The notes under the pieces are model-generated. The model saw only the letters and a list, made by a program, of their open reading frames with translations, made no database searches and was not told where the DNA came from. Source: Streptomyces tuirus (GTDB lineage: Bacteria; Actinomycetota; Actinomycetes; Streptomycetales; Streptomycetaceae). Taken from it: a stretch of 64,000 nucleotides of DNA. A program made the translations under genes and the position numbers. Positions within the stretch are counted from its first letter, which is position 1. Each line of letters opens with the position of its first letter. Shown here piece after piece: positions 53,317 to 63,722 of the stretch. The stretch is taken from contig JAGTPG010000002.1 of the NCBI GenBank assembly GCA_018195615.1, positions 3,476,501 through 3,540,500 of the forward strand, given 5' to 3'.

Positions 53317-53526
53317 ATGAACGTGCTGAACCTACTTGTGACTCTGGGGCTCACCGGCACCGCGGCCCTCGCCGCGGCGGGAGTCCAGTGGATACGGGAC
53401 CGCTCCCGCGAGCGGCTGTACCGCACGATCGCCCGGTCCCTGCCCCGGGGCGGCTCCATGACGGAGCAGCAACCCGACGGTTCCGTCTGGGAGTTGAGAA
53501 TCCCGCCCGACGGAGACGCTCGGTGA
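53317..53526 (+). CDS. Small single-pass membrane protein
   Basis: A 69-residue protein, MNVLNLLVTLGLTGTAALAA then AGVQWIRDRSRERLYRTIAR and a short hydrophilic tail, QPDGSVWELRIPPDGDAR. Residues 3-23 form one membrane helix with the tail in the cytoplasm, judged by the following positive charges. The stop codon overlaps the start of the sigma factor (GTGA), so the two are co-translated. By context it could hold or regulate the sigma factor at the membrane, though it lacks any known anti-sigma motif. Confidence 0.7.
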   Translation: MNVLNLLVTLGLTGTAALAAAGVQWIRDRSRERLYRTIARSLPRGGSMTEQQPDGSVWELRIPPDGDAR

Positions 53527-54068
53527 GCGATCCGCTCGGGGCCTGCGAAAGGTTCTTCATGGCGCACTACGACGACCTGGTCGTGATGGCCACGCACATG
53601 GTGGCGGGCGATGTCCACCAGGCGGAGGAACTGGTGGCTGACGCGTTCGTGCAGGCGCTGCAGGGGTGGGACAGAATCGACAACCCCCGTACCTGGCTCG
53701 TCGCGGTGATCGCCCGCAACGCCATCAAGAGGTCACGGCGCCTGCGCGGCAGACTGCCGAAGCTGGCCCGGATCTGGGCCAGCGAGCGTACGGTCACGGG
53801 GAGCGACCCGGCCGCTGTCGTCGAACGGCAGGAGGACTACGTCCGAGTGATGGAGGCATTGGCCGAGCTCCCCGGCCGGCAGCGCACCATCGCGGTGCTC
53901 TGCTGGTGCGAGGGGTGGTCGCAGAAGGACATCGCGGCGGAGATCGGTGTCACCCCCAGCACAGTGGCCCAGCATCTGGCCCGGGCTCAGGCGAAGATGC
54001 GGCGTGCCTTCGGTGAGCGTGGGCAGGAACTCAATCTCTTCGCCGACCTGGGGAAGGAGCGGGCGTGA
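53523..54068 (+). CDS. ECF-type RNA polymerase sigma factor
   Basis: A 181-residue sigma factor with only regions 2 and 4. Region 2 is FMAHYDDLVVMATHMVAGDV, then EELVADAFVQALQGWDRIDN and TWLVAVIARNAIKRSRR. Region 4 is EALAELPGRQRTIAVLCWCEGWSQKDIAAEIGVTPSTVAQHLARA, the -35 recognition HTH. A GTG start (VSDPLGACER) overlaps the stop of the small membrane protein, and its stop overlaps the start of the GGDEF-EAL gene. No anti-sigma gene of the usual zinc type is adjacent, which is unusual for an ECF factor. Confidence 0.9.
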   Translation: MSDPLGACERFFMAHYDDLVVMATHMVAGDVHQAEELVADAFVQALQGWDRIDNPRTWLVAVIARNAIKRSRRLRGRLPKLARIWASERTVTGSDPAAVVERQEDYVRVMEALAELPGRQRTIAVLCWCEGWSQKDIAAEIGVTPSTVAQHLARAQAKMRRAFGERGQELNLFADLGKERA

Positions 54069-55614
54069 ACTGGTTCCGTCGGCACAGGCACACTCCGGAC
54101 CCCGACCCGCTCGTGAAGGACGCCATGGTCCGCTCCGCCGCATCGCTGCGGGCCCGACTCGCCCGTGGCACCACCGACCGGAAGGCCGGTCTCTTCGCGG
54201 ATGTCGTTCGCCGCGCGGCTGCTGCCTCGCGCACCGACTCGGCACGTCCCGGGGCACAGGACCACGACCCGCTGACCGGCCTGCCCGATCGGCACGGTCT
54301 GATGGAGCGGGCCCTCGTGATGTGCGATGCGGCCGAGCGCACGGGAGAACGTGTCGCCCTCGTTCTGCTCAGCCTCGACCGTTTCCCGTCGCTGAACTCC
54401 GCACTCGGCCATCGCGCCGGTGACCGGCTGCTGCTGCAGATCGCCGACCGGCTGCGGCTGGCGCTGCCCCGTGGCGCACAGGCCGCCCGGCTCCACGGCG
54501 GCGAGTTCGCCGTCGCGGTACCGACCGCCGGCACCACGTCCGCGACCCGGATCGCCCGCGACCTGGTCACCTGGCTCAGCTCCCCGCTCGACCTCGACGG
54601 CCTCACCCTCGTTCTGGAGGCCAGCGCCGGAGTCGCCGTCTTCCCCGACCACGCCCCGGACGCCGAGGGGTTGCTGCGGCGGGCGGACGCGGCGATGTGC
54701 CAGGCGAAGCGGGACTTTACGGGCGTCGAGGTGTACGAGTCCCAGCGCGACTCCGGCACCCCCGACCGGCTGGGACTGCTGGGAGACCTCCGCCGCGCCC
54801 TCGACGCTCGCGAGGTGCACCTGCACTACCAGCCCAAGGTCCGCTTCGACGGACAGGTCGCGGGCCTGGAGGCCCTGGTCCGCTGGGTGCACCCCGAGCG
54901 GGGCAAGGTGCCGCCGGACGAGTTCATCGCGATCGCCGAGTCCTCGGGCTGATGCACCATCTCACCGATTACGTCCTGGAGACCGCGCTCGGGCAGGTCG
55001 CGCTCTGGCGGGCCCAGGGGCTGTTCGTCCCGGTCGCGGTCAACGTCTCCCCGCGCGACGTGCACACTCCCGGCTTCGCCGGCTCCGTCGCCGCCCGGCT
55101 GGCCCGGCACGGCGTCCCCGCGGAAGCGCTCCAACTGGAGATCACCGAATGTGTCCTCCAAGGGGACCCGCAGCGCGCCACCGACACCCTCAACGGGCTG
55201 ACCGGACACGGCGTGAAGATGTCCCTGGACGACTTCGGCACGGCCTACTCCTCCCTGACAGCTCTACGGAGACTGCCGTTGAGCGAGCTGAAGATCGACC
55301 GCTCGTTCGTGTCCCGGCTCGCGGTCGACACGGAGGACGCCGAGATCGTGCGCTGCACGGTCGGCCTCGCGCACTCCCTCGGCCTGCTCGTCGTCGCCGA
55401 GGGAGTCGAGGACGACGAGACCTGGGAACGTCTGCGCGACCTCGGCTGCGACGCCGTCCAGGGCTGGCTGGTCGCCGCCGCGATGCCGCCCGAGGAGGCC
55501 GCGGACTGGCTCCGTGACCGCGCCCAGGGGGGAGTCAGCCGTCAGCCGAGCTGGGCCCCGACCGGCTCCTCCGGCTCGGCGGCGCCGATGAACGTGCGCC
55601 ACAGTTCCGCGTAA
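54065..55614 (+). CDS. GGDEF-EAL protein: degenerate cyclase with intact-looking c-di-GMP phosphodiesterase; frame broken once
   Basis: About 517 residues, with no signal or membrane helix. The GGDEF domain (HDPLTGLPDRHGLMERA, ARLHGGEFAVAVP) has HGGEF instead of GGDEF, so cyclase activity is unlikely. The EAL domain keeps its catalytic set: GLEALVRW, VAVNVSPRD, LEITECVL, SLDDFGTAYSSL, LKIDRSFV, VAEGVED and DAVQGW. The frame changes at the ggg run 54946-54948 (one G missing) between IAIAESSG and LMHHLTDYV. Translated from a GTG overlapping the sigma-factor stop. The last 70 bp overlap the convergent ABC gene, and the final residues (APMNVRHSSA) may be off-frame. Confidence 0.86.
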
Positions 55615-58600
55615 CGCCCGCCGCGCGCGAGCAGTTCCTCGTGCGTGCCGTCCTCGGCGACCCGGCCGTGGTCCATGACGACGACCCGGTCCGCGCGGGC
55701 GGCCGTGGTCAGCCGGTGGGCGACGACGAGCGTGGTGCGGCGGCCCGCCAGACGGTCGGTCGCCTGGTTGACCTGGGCTTCCGTGGCCAGGTCCAGCGCG
55801 GCCGTCGCCTCGTCGAGCAGCAGGACGTCCGGGTCGACCAGTTCGGCGCGGGCCAGGGCGATCAGCTGGCGTTGCCCGGCGGACAGGTTGCGGCCCCGCT
55901 CCGCGACCTCGTGGAGGTAGCCGCCCTCCAGCGTGGCGATCATCTCGTGCGCGCCGACCGCCCGGGCCGCCGCCTCGACCTCGGCGTCGGTGGCGTCGGG
56001 CCGGCCGTAGGCGATGGCGTCGCGGACGGTGCCCTGGAAGAGGTACGCCTCCTGCGGGACGACCCCCAGACGGTGCCGGTACGAAGTGAGGTCCAGGGCC
56101 CGCAGATCGGTGCCGTCGACGGTGACCCGGCCGGTGGTCGGGTCGTAGAAGCGGGCCACGAGCTTGACGAGGGTCGACTTGCCCGCGCCGGTCTCGCCGA
56201 CGAACGCGACGGTCTGCCCGGCCGGGATCCGCAGGTCGACTCCCCGAGGGCCTCTTCGTCGTCGCCGTACGCGAAGTGCACGTCCTCGAAGGCGATCTCG
56301 CCGCGCAGGGACTGGACGTCGAGGGGCTCGTCGGCGGACTTCGTCGACGTCGGCTCCCGGAGCAGCTCCTGGATCCGGCCCAGCGAGACGGACGCCTGCT
56401 GGTAGCCGTCGAAGACCTGGGACAGCTGCTGCACGGGCGCGAAGAACAGGTCGATGTAGAGCAGGTACGCCACCAGCGAGCCGATCGCCAGCGTCCCGTC
56501 GTCGACCCGCGCCCCGCCCACGATCAGCACGGCCGCCGCGGCCACCGACGACAGGAACTGCACGAAGGGGAAGTACACGGAGATCAGCCACTGGCCCCGG
56601 ATGCGCGCCCGGCGGTAGCTGTCGCTGCGCTCGGCGAACCGCCGGCCGCCGTCCCGCTCGCGCCGGAAGGCCTGCACGATCCGCAGCCCCGACACCGACT
56701 CCTGCAGGTCGGCGTTGACCACCGACACGCGTTCGCGGGCCAGTTCGTACGCCTTCACGCTCGCCCGGCGGAAGAAGAACGTGGCGATGATCAGCGGCGG
56801 CAGCGTCGCGAAGACGACCAGCGCGAGCTGCACGTCGATCACCAGCAGGGCGACCATGATGCCGAAGAAGGTGACGACCGAGACGAAGGCCGTGACCAGG
56901 CCCGTCTGCAGGAACGTCGACAGCGCGTCGACGTCGGTCGTCATCCGGGTCATGATCCGGCCGGTCAGCTCCCGCTCGTAGTAGTCGAGCCCGAGGCGCT
57001 GGAGCTGGGAGAAGATCTTCAGCCGCAGCGAGTAGAGCACGCGCTCGCCGGTACGTCCCGTCATCCGGGTCTCACCGATCTGGGCCGCCCACTGCACGAC
57101 CACCGTGAGCAGCCCGAGCAGGGAGGCCGCCCAGACGGCGCCGAGCGCGACCTGGGTGACGCCCGAGTCGATGCCGTGCCGGATCAGCACGGGCAGCAGC
57201 AGGCCCATGCCCGCGTCGACGGCGACCAGGAGCAGGCTGACCAGCAGCGGCAGTCCGAAGCCGCGCAGCAGCCTGCGCAGACCGTACGACTCCTCCGGCC
57301 GGACCGCCCGGGACTCGTCGACGTCGGGCACGTCGGTGGCCGGCGGCAGCGCCTCGACCTGGGCGAGGAGCTCAGGGGTGGCGGGGCTCTCGGCGAGGGC
57401 GGTGTCCTCGCGCTCCCGGTCACCGGTCCACAGCCGTGGTGTGACCCCGCGCTCGGCGTCGAACTCCGCGTCCAGCTCGTCCCGGACGGAGGTGTCCTCC
57501 TGCGGGCAGGCCGGCTGGGTGTGGCCCGGGGAGACCGCGCCGAGTTCGTCGGGGTCGGTGAGCAGGCGCCGGTAGAGGGCGGAGCGCCGCTGGAGCTCGT
57601 CGTGGGTGCCGATGGCGGCGAGCCGTCCGCCGTCCAGGACGGCGATGCGGTCGGCGAGGTTCAGGGTGGAGCGGCGGTGCGCGATCAATAGGGTGGTGCG
57701 CGCGTCAGCGCTCGTTGAGGGGTGGTGGTCGGGCGACGGGCGGGCGGTGCGGCCCCGCATGACGCCCTTCAGGGCCTCGTGGATCTCGTGCTCGACGCGG
57801 GCGTCCACGGCGGAGGTGGCGTCGTCCAGGACCAGCAGTCGCGGGTCGCTGAGGATGGCGCGGGCGAGGGCGACGCGCTGGCGCTGACCGCCGGAGAGCG
57901 TGAGGCCGTGCTCGCCGACGGTGGTGTCGTAGCCGTCGGGGAGTTCCTGGATGAAGCGGTCCGCCTGGGCGGCGCGGGCGGCCTTCTCGATCTCCTCCTG
58001 GGTGGCGTCCGGGCGGCCGTAGGCGATGTTGTTGCGGACCGTGTCGGAGAAGAGGAACGAGTCCTCCGGGACCAGGCCGATCGCCGCCCGCAGCGACTCC
58101 AGGGACAGCTCGCGCACATCGTGGCCGCCGACCAGGACGGCACCTCGTGTGACGTCGTAGAAGCGCGGCAGGAGGAGGGAGACCGTGGACTTGCCGGAGC
58201 CGGAGGAGCCGACGACGGCGAGGGTCTCGCCCGGGCGGATCTCGAAGGACAGTCCGTCGAGGACGGGGTGGTCGGAGTCGTAGCCGAAGGAGACGTCGTC
58301 GAACTCGACGGTCGCGGGGGCGTCCGCGGGAAGCTCCTTGGAGCCGTCCTGGAGGGAGGGCTCGGTGTCGATCAGCTCCAGGACGCGCTCGGTGCCCGCG
58401 CGGGCCTGCTGGCCGACGGTGAGCACCATGGCCAGCATGCGGACCGGGCCGACCAGCTGGGCCAGATAGGTCGAGAAGGCGACGAACGTACCGAGCGTGA
58501 TGTGCCCGCGCACCGCCAGCCAGCCGCCGAGCGCCAGCATCGCGACCTGGCCGAGGGCCGGCACGGCCTGCAGGGCCGGGGTGTAGACCGAGTTCAGGCG

Positions 58601-59314
58601 GACGGTGCGCAGCCGGCCCGCGAAGAGCCGGCGGCTGACGTCCCTGAGCTTGCCGGTCTCCTGCTCCTCCTGCCCGAAGCCCTTCACGACCCGGACGCCG
58701 CTGACGGCACCGTCGACCACGCCGGCGACGGCGGCGGCCTGGGCCTGGGCGTACCAGGTGGAGGGGTGCAGCCGGGTGCGGCTGCGCTTCGCGATCCAGG
58801 CGATCGCGGGGGCGACGGCCAGGGCGACGAGGGTGAGCGGCCACGACAGCCACGCCATGATCACCAGGGAGATCAGGAACAGCAGGAAGTTCCCGATGGT
58901 CATCGGGAGCATGAAGAGCAGGCCCTGGATCAGCTGGAGGTCGCTGGTGGCCCGGCCGACGACCTGCCCGGTGGACAGCTCGTCCTGGCGGCGGCCGTCG
59001 AGTCGGGTGATCGTGCCGTACATCGCCGTCCGCAGGTCGTGCTGGACGTCCAGGGCGAGGCGGCCGCCGTAGTAGCGGCGGATGTAGGTGAGGACGTAGA
59101 CGACCAGGGCGGCGGCGATGAGGAGGCCGGCCCAGGTGGTCATGTCCCTGGTGTGGTCGGTGATGACGTCGTCGATGATCACCTTGGTGATCAGGGGGAC
59201 GAGGGCCATGACGGCCATGCCGGCGAGGGAGGAGCCGAGGGCGAGTACGACGTCCTTGGGGTGGCGCCACGCGTAGGCCCACAGTCGTCGTGCCCATCCC
59301 CGTTTCGGTGTCAC
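55542..59314 (-). CDS. Fused double ABC exporter, reading frame broken once
   Basis: About 1258 residues, two complete ABC-exporter halves in one chain. Half 1: six helices starting WRHPKDVVLALGSSLAG, ATPase with GSSGSGKST, LSGGQRQRVALARA, DDATSAVDARVE and LIAHRRSTL, with an inserted Pro/Ser segment before the H-loop. A charged linker of about 100 residues follows. Half 2: helices from GFGLPLLVSLLLVAVDAG, ATPase with GETGAGKST, LSAGQRQLIALARAELVDP, DEATAALDLATEA and VAHRLTTAARA. Frame change at the cccc run 56242-56245 (one missing base). The start is probably GTG 59314 (VTPKRGWARRLW). The cargo is unknown; related proteins export lipids, peptides or drugs. Confidence 0.88.
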
Positions 59315-59317
59315 GCC

Positions 59318-59354
59318 GGTGCCTTTCGGTCGTCCTGATCTGCCGAAAGGCACC
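59318..59354 (-). promoter_or_regulatory. Hairpin covering the ribosome binding site of the ABC exporter gene
   Basis: GGTGCCTTTCGG (59318-59329) and CCGAAAGGCACC (59343-59354) are perfect complements with a 13-bp gap. On the minus strand the AAAGG of the arm nearest the start is the likely ribosome binding site for the GTG at 59314, so the hairpin would hide it. It may equally be an operator. Confidence 0.5.
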
Positions 59355-59418
59355 AACGTGTATCGGGGCCGTTTTCATCCCGCCGTAACAGTTTCGGTTT
59401 GTGTTCAGCCCCGCGCCC

Positions 59419-60395
59419 CTAGAAGAGAGGCGTTGTCCTTACCCGCATGTAGTAGAAGCGGGTCGTCTGCGCTGGGTTCTCGTTGTCGTCGCTGGCGAGC
59501 AGGACCTTCAGGGTGTTCCTCGTGCGGCCCGTGATCGTCATGGCCTCGATGTTGTCGAGGAGGGGGTTGGGCTGGGGCTGCCTGGCCGTCGCTCCCAGGG
59601 TCGGGCAGGTCACGAGGTCGGTGAGCAGGGTCTTCTTCGTCGTGTGGCGTAGGTCGGTCAGGTAGAGGCGGACCGTGTTGCCCACGCCCGCCGTGAAGCC
59701 GCGTTCCAGGACCAGGAGGCGGCCGTCGGGCGTCGCCTGGATCTCGGAGACGCCGAGGCCAGGGTCCGTGCGGTAGGCGTACTGGGGCCCGAGCCGGAAG
59801 TGGCCCCGGTGACGTTCCCAGGTCTGGAAGCGGACGGTGTCGGCGGGGTCGCCGGAGAGGGCGTACTCCATGGACGCGACCAGGGTGCGGCCGCCGGGGA
59901 GCAGGGTCAGGCCCTCGAAGGTGCCGTTGGGCCGTGCGCGGCCGGCAGGGGTCACGCGCAGGTCGTCCGGGACCGGGAGGCGGTCGAGAAGGCGACCGTC
60001 GCGGGAGTAGCGGCGTACGGACGGCTCGGTCTCGGAGGTGACGAGATAGCTGCCGTCCCGGTCCACGACCAGGCCTTCGGAGTCGAGCGCGGTCCCGGTC
60101 TCGTCGGCGAGGGGACCACGGACCGGGGCTTCAGCGTTCGCGCGTCCAGGCTGAAGAGGGACGAGCGGTCGGAGAGGGCGGCCAGGGAGCCGTCGCGGTC
60201 CACGGCGAGTGCGGAGAAGTTGCCGACGAAGGTGTTCTCGAACGTCGTCTTGTCCAGCGCGTCGGAGAAGCGGTCGATGGAGACGGACGGGGAGCAGGCG
60301 TGTGAGGTGTGCGCCTGGGCGGGGCCGGCGGCGGTGAGGCAGGTGGCCGCCGCCAGGCCTGCCGTGAGGAGGGCGAGGTGGGTTCTCAGGGGCAT
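59419..60395 (-). CDS. Secreted phytase-like (esterase-like activity of phytase family) protein, frame broken once
   Basis: About 325 residues. Signal peptide MPLRTHLALLTAGLAAATCL ending GPAQAHTS. The mature part is a beta-propeller-like domain of the PF13449 type: NFSALAVDRDGSLAALSDRSS, SYLVTSETEPSVRRY, GTFEGLTLLPGGRTLVASME, GVSEIQATPDGRLLVLERGF, DNIEAMTITG. The frame changes at the gggg run 60111-60114 (one base missing), joining PRSVVP to LADETGTALDSEGLVVDRDG. Such proteins hydrolyse phosphate esters or are binding proteins; activity is not proven for most. It lies behind the beta-lactamase-like gene on the same strand. Confidence 0.8.
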
Positions 60396-60448
60396 GGACG
60401 TCACCGTAGGGCGGGCCGGTGACGCCGGGTGGGCCGCGCGGTGAAGCG

Positions 60449-61300
60449 TCAGCTCGCCGCCAGGTCTCTGTGGATGACCTTGGCCACGGCCTGGATGGTG
60501 GCGATGCCGTAGTTCATGGTGCTGTTGCCGTGGGTGAGCACGGTCATCACGTAGTCGTGGCCGCCGCCCTTGAACGCGCCGACGCTGTGCACGCGCCAGC
60601 CGTTCGTGGAGCGCTGCAGCCAGCCGTTCTTGACGGCCACGGTGACACCGGAGGGCACTCCGTACGGCGTGCCCCAGCGCTGGGACGAGACGACCTGGCC
60701 CATCAACTTGAGGACGTAGGCCCGGGAGTTGTCGCTCAGGACCGCGTTCTTGGCGGTGATGAGCTTCAGCAGCTTCTGCTCGTCGGTGACGGTGATCTGC
60801 GTCAGGCCCCAGTAGCCGTTGGCGCCGGGCTTGGTCTGGGTCATGCCGGCGGCGGTGAGGAAGCCCTTGATCTTCGTCATGCCGAGCTGCTTCCACAGGG
60901 TGGACGTCGCGGCGTTGTCCGACTTGGTGATCATGGCTTTGGCGAGGGAGGCCTCGCGGTCGGTGAGATACCGGTTCGTCTTCTTCGCGTCCCACAGCAG
61001 CGTGGCGAGGACGGTGACCTTGACGACGCTGGCCGAGTCGTAGGCGGAGCTCGCGCGCAGGGAGCAGGTGGTGTTGGTGCTGCGGTCGTAGAGGCCGACG
61101 GCGACCGTGCCCTTGCGATTGGCGAGCGCGGCGGTGATGTCCTTCTGCAGCTTGGCGGCGAGGCCGGCCTTGGCGGACGAACAGGCCACGGCCGGAGTGG
61201 CAGCGGCGGCAGGCGTGGCAGCGGCTACGAGCGGCACGAGCACGCCCGTACCCACGGCCGCCGCCAGCACTCTCGTGCGGCGCGATATCCCAGGAGTCAT
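60449..61300 (-). CDS. Secreted serine hydrolase of the class A beta-lactamase fold
   Basis: A 283-residue exported protein. Signal peptide MTPGISRRTRVLAAAVGTGV ends at TPAAAATPAVAC. The active-site serine motif SxxK is SASVVKVTVLATLLWD, the SDN motif is KSDNAATSTLW, and the KTG-equivalent is VKNGWLQR. The Glu166 loop of true class A enzymes is not evident, so it is more likely a beta-lactamase-related peptidoglycan hydrolase or carboxypeptidase than a resistance enzyme. The Met at 61300 gives the best signal peptide; an alternative Met lies three codons upstream. Frame intact. Confidence 0.83.
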   Translation of the reverse strand: MTPGISRRTRVLAAAVGTGVLVPLVAAATPAAAATPAVACSSAKAGLAAKLQKDITAALANRKGTVAVGLYDRSTNTTCSLRASSAYDSASVVKVTVLATLLWDAKKTNRYLTDREASLAKAMITKSDNAATSTLWKQLGMTKIKGFLTAAGMTQTKPGANGYWGLTQITVTDEQKLLKLITAKNAVLSDNSRAYVLKLMGQVVSSQRWGTPYGVPSGVTVAVKNGWLQRSTNGWRVHSVGAFKGGGHDYVMTVLTHGNSTMNYGIATIQAVAKVIHRDLAAS

Positions 61301-61445
61301 GCACCCCATGACTCATCGGGACAGGGCAAAGGTTGTGCGACTTGGCGAAGGCTTGTGCGAGTTGTTACCGGGCGCCGTGCGGTTTCACAGGCCGGGCCCA
61401 GTCTCGGCACAGCGGCCACACACCAGGGCTGTTCACGATGCCCGG

Positions 61446-63708
61446 GTGACATCTGCCACCGAATCCCGGTTCCGCACCACCGTGCCGCCCTCGCCCCGCC
61501 CGGGGAAAGGGCCGCCCCGCGCTGGTCGCTCCCCGTGCTGCTCGCGATCCTCGCCCTGGCGGCGGTGCTCTACTCCTGGAACCTGTCCGGCTCCAGTCTG
61601 AACAGCTTCTACAGCGCCGCCGTGCTGAGCGGCACGCAGAGCTGGAAGGCGTGGTTCTTCGGCTCGTTGGACGCCGGGAACTTCCTCACCGTCGACAAGC
61701 CGCCGCTCGCGCTGATGGTCATGGGCCTGTCGTGCCGGGTCCTCGGGTACGGCACCTGGCAGATGATGGCGCCGATGGTCGTGGCCGCGCTGGCCACGAT
61801 CTGGATCCTGCACGCTTGCGTGAAGCGGGTGTTCGGGCACGCGGCGGCGGCCGTCGCGGCCCTCGTCCTGGCCCTCACCCCGATCACGGTCGCCATCAAC
61901 CGGGACAACAACCCCGACACGCTGCTGGTGTTCCTGATGGTGTCGGGCGCCGCCCTCGGCTTGCGGGCCGTGCAGGGCGGGCGGCTGCTGCCGCTGCTGG
62001 GTTCGGCGGCCTGCTTCGGGCTCGCCTTCAACACCAAGATGCTGCAGGGGTACATCGCGCTGCCGGCCGTCTTCGCGGTGTATCTGTACGCCGCCAGGCC
62101 GGGGTGGGTGAAGCGGATCGTCAACCTGCTCCTCGCCGGTGTGGTGCTGGCCGTGTCCAGCTTCTGGTGGGCGGCGGCCGTGTCGCTGGTGCCGGCCTCC
62201 GAACGGCCGTACATCGGCGGTTCGACGGACGGCACCGCCTGGAACCTGATCATGGGCTACAACGGGCTCGGCCGGATCTTCGGCGGCGAGGGCAACGGCG
62301 GGGGCGGGGGCGGCGGGGGCGGCTTCGCCGGCACCGCCGGGCTCGGCCGGATGTTCAACGACATCCTCGGCGGCCAGATCTCCTGGCTGATCCCCTTCGC
62401 GGCCATCGCGCTCGTCGGCGGCGTGGTGCTGTGCGGCCGCGCCCCGCGCACGGACCTCACCCGGGCCGCGCTCGTGCTGTGGGGCGGCTGGACCGCCCTG
62501 CACTACCTGACCTTCGCGCTGGCCGAGGGCACGATGCACCCGTACTACACGACCGCGCTCGCCCCGGGCATCGCGGCGCTGTGCTCAGGCGGCGGAGTGC
62601 TGCTGCTGCGCGCCTTCCGCGCGGACCGGCGGTGGGTGTGGGTGCTGCCGCTGGGGCTGGGCGTCACGGCTGTCTGGGCCGTGGTGCTGCTGCGGCGGGC
62701 CTCCGGCTGGAACACCTGGCTGTGGCCGTCGATCCTGGTCGTCATGGCGCTGGCCGTGGTGGGCCTGCTCGTCTTCCGGTCCGGTGCCTCGGGCCTTCGG
62801 CTGCGGCTGCTCGGGGTGTCGGTGGCGGCGGCGGTCGTCGCGGCGGTGGCGGGGCCGGCCGCCTACGCCTGGTCGGTGCCGTCCGGGTCGGGCGGTGGCG
62901 GTGGCATGGGCGGTACGAACCCGACCGCCGGGCCGTCGACGGGCGGCGGCTTCGGTGGGCCCGGGGCGGGGGCGGCCGGGGCTTCCCGGGCGGGACCGGT
63001 GGCGGCGGGACGCCGGGTGGTGGAGCGCCTGGCGGTGGGACCCAGCAGGGTGGGAACGCCCAGGCGGGTGCGGGTGAGGCCCAGGCGGGTGCGGGTGAGG
63101 CCCAGGCGGGTGCGGCTGCCGCCCAGGCGGGCGGTGGCTTCCCTGGCGGCGGGACGCCGTCCGGTGCGCGGGGCGGGCAGGGTGAACAGGACGGGCAGAG
63201 CGGTCAGGCTCCTGGCGGCACGCCCCCGAGCGGCGCGAGCGGCGGCCGGGCGGGCGAAGCGAGCTCTCAGGGCGGCCGCATGGGCGGAGGCATGGGCGGC
63301 GACGCGAGCAGCGAGCTGGTCTCCTACCTGAAGAAGTACCGGGACGGCGCCAAGTGGCTGCTGGCGGTGTCAAGTTCGCAGAGTGCCGCCCAGCTCATCC
63401 TGAGCAGCGGAGAGCCGGTCATCTCGATGTGGGGCTGGTCGGGGAGCGACAATGCGATGACGCTCGCCAAGCTCAAGGAGCTGGTGGAGAAGGGCGAACT
63501 GCACTACGTCCAGCTCGGCGGTGGCGGCATGGGCGGCGGCCCCGGCGGCGGCAGCAGTGTCAGCTCGGAAGTCACCGAGTGGGTGCAGCAGCACGGCACG
63601 GCCGTGAAGGAGAGCGAGTACAGCAAGAGCACGAGCTCCGGCTCCAGCTCCTCGTCGCAGTCGAACCAGTCGGCCGTCTACCGCCTGGACCCGTCCGACG
63701 TCAGCTGA
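61446..63708 (+). CDS. GT39-type membrane glycosyltransferase with glycine-rich tail, frame broken twice
   Basis: About 755 residues. The N-terminal core carries about a dozen helices (LPVLLAILALAAVLYSWNLS first) and the GT39/ArnT-like catalytic loop GSLDAGNFLTVDKPPLALM with the conserved acidic residues, then NRDNNPDTLLVFL and RPYIGGSTDGTAWNLIMGYN. It transfers sugars from a polyprenyl phosphate donor, probably to proteins or cell-wall glycans outside. The C-terminus has a Gly/Gln/Ala-rich stretch with three AQAGAGE-type units, then a folded end (AAQLILSSGEPVISMWGWSG). One base each appears missing at 61502-61505 and in the g runs 62963-62972. Start GTG (VTSATESRFR). Confidence 0.83.
63058..63120 (+). 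repeat. Three 21-bp tandem repeats in the GT39 tail
   Basis: GCCCAGGCGGGTGCGGGTGAG occurs at 63058 and 63079 exactly and at 63100 with two changes, encoding AQAGAGE, AQAGAGE and AQAGAAA. A fourth copy starts at 63121 and breaks off. Confidence 0.9.
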
Positions 63709-63722
63709 CCTCATCACGGAAC

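Noticed and set aside
54065..54700. Active diguanylate cyclase
   Set aside because: The signature loop reads HGGEF instead of GGDEF, so a catalytic acidic residue is displaced. Only the EAL half looks functional.
60449..61300. Clinical-type beta-lactamase resistance gene
   Set aside because: The SxxK and SDN motifs are present, but the catalytic Glu loop is not evident and the KTG box is VKNGW. A cell-wall-related hydrolase is more likely.
63058..63120. CRISPR-like or minisatellite array outside genes
   Set aside because: The 21-bp units lie in frame within the GT39 gene and encode a plausible disordered tail.
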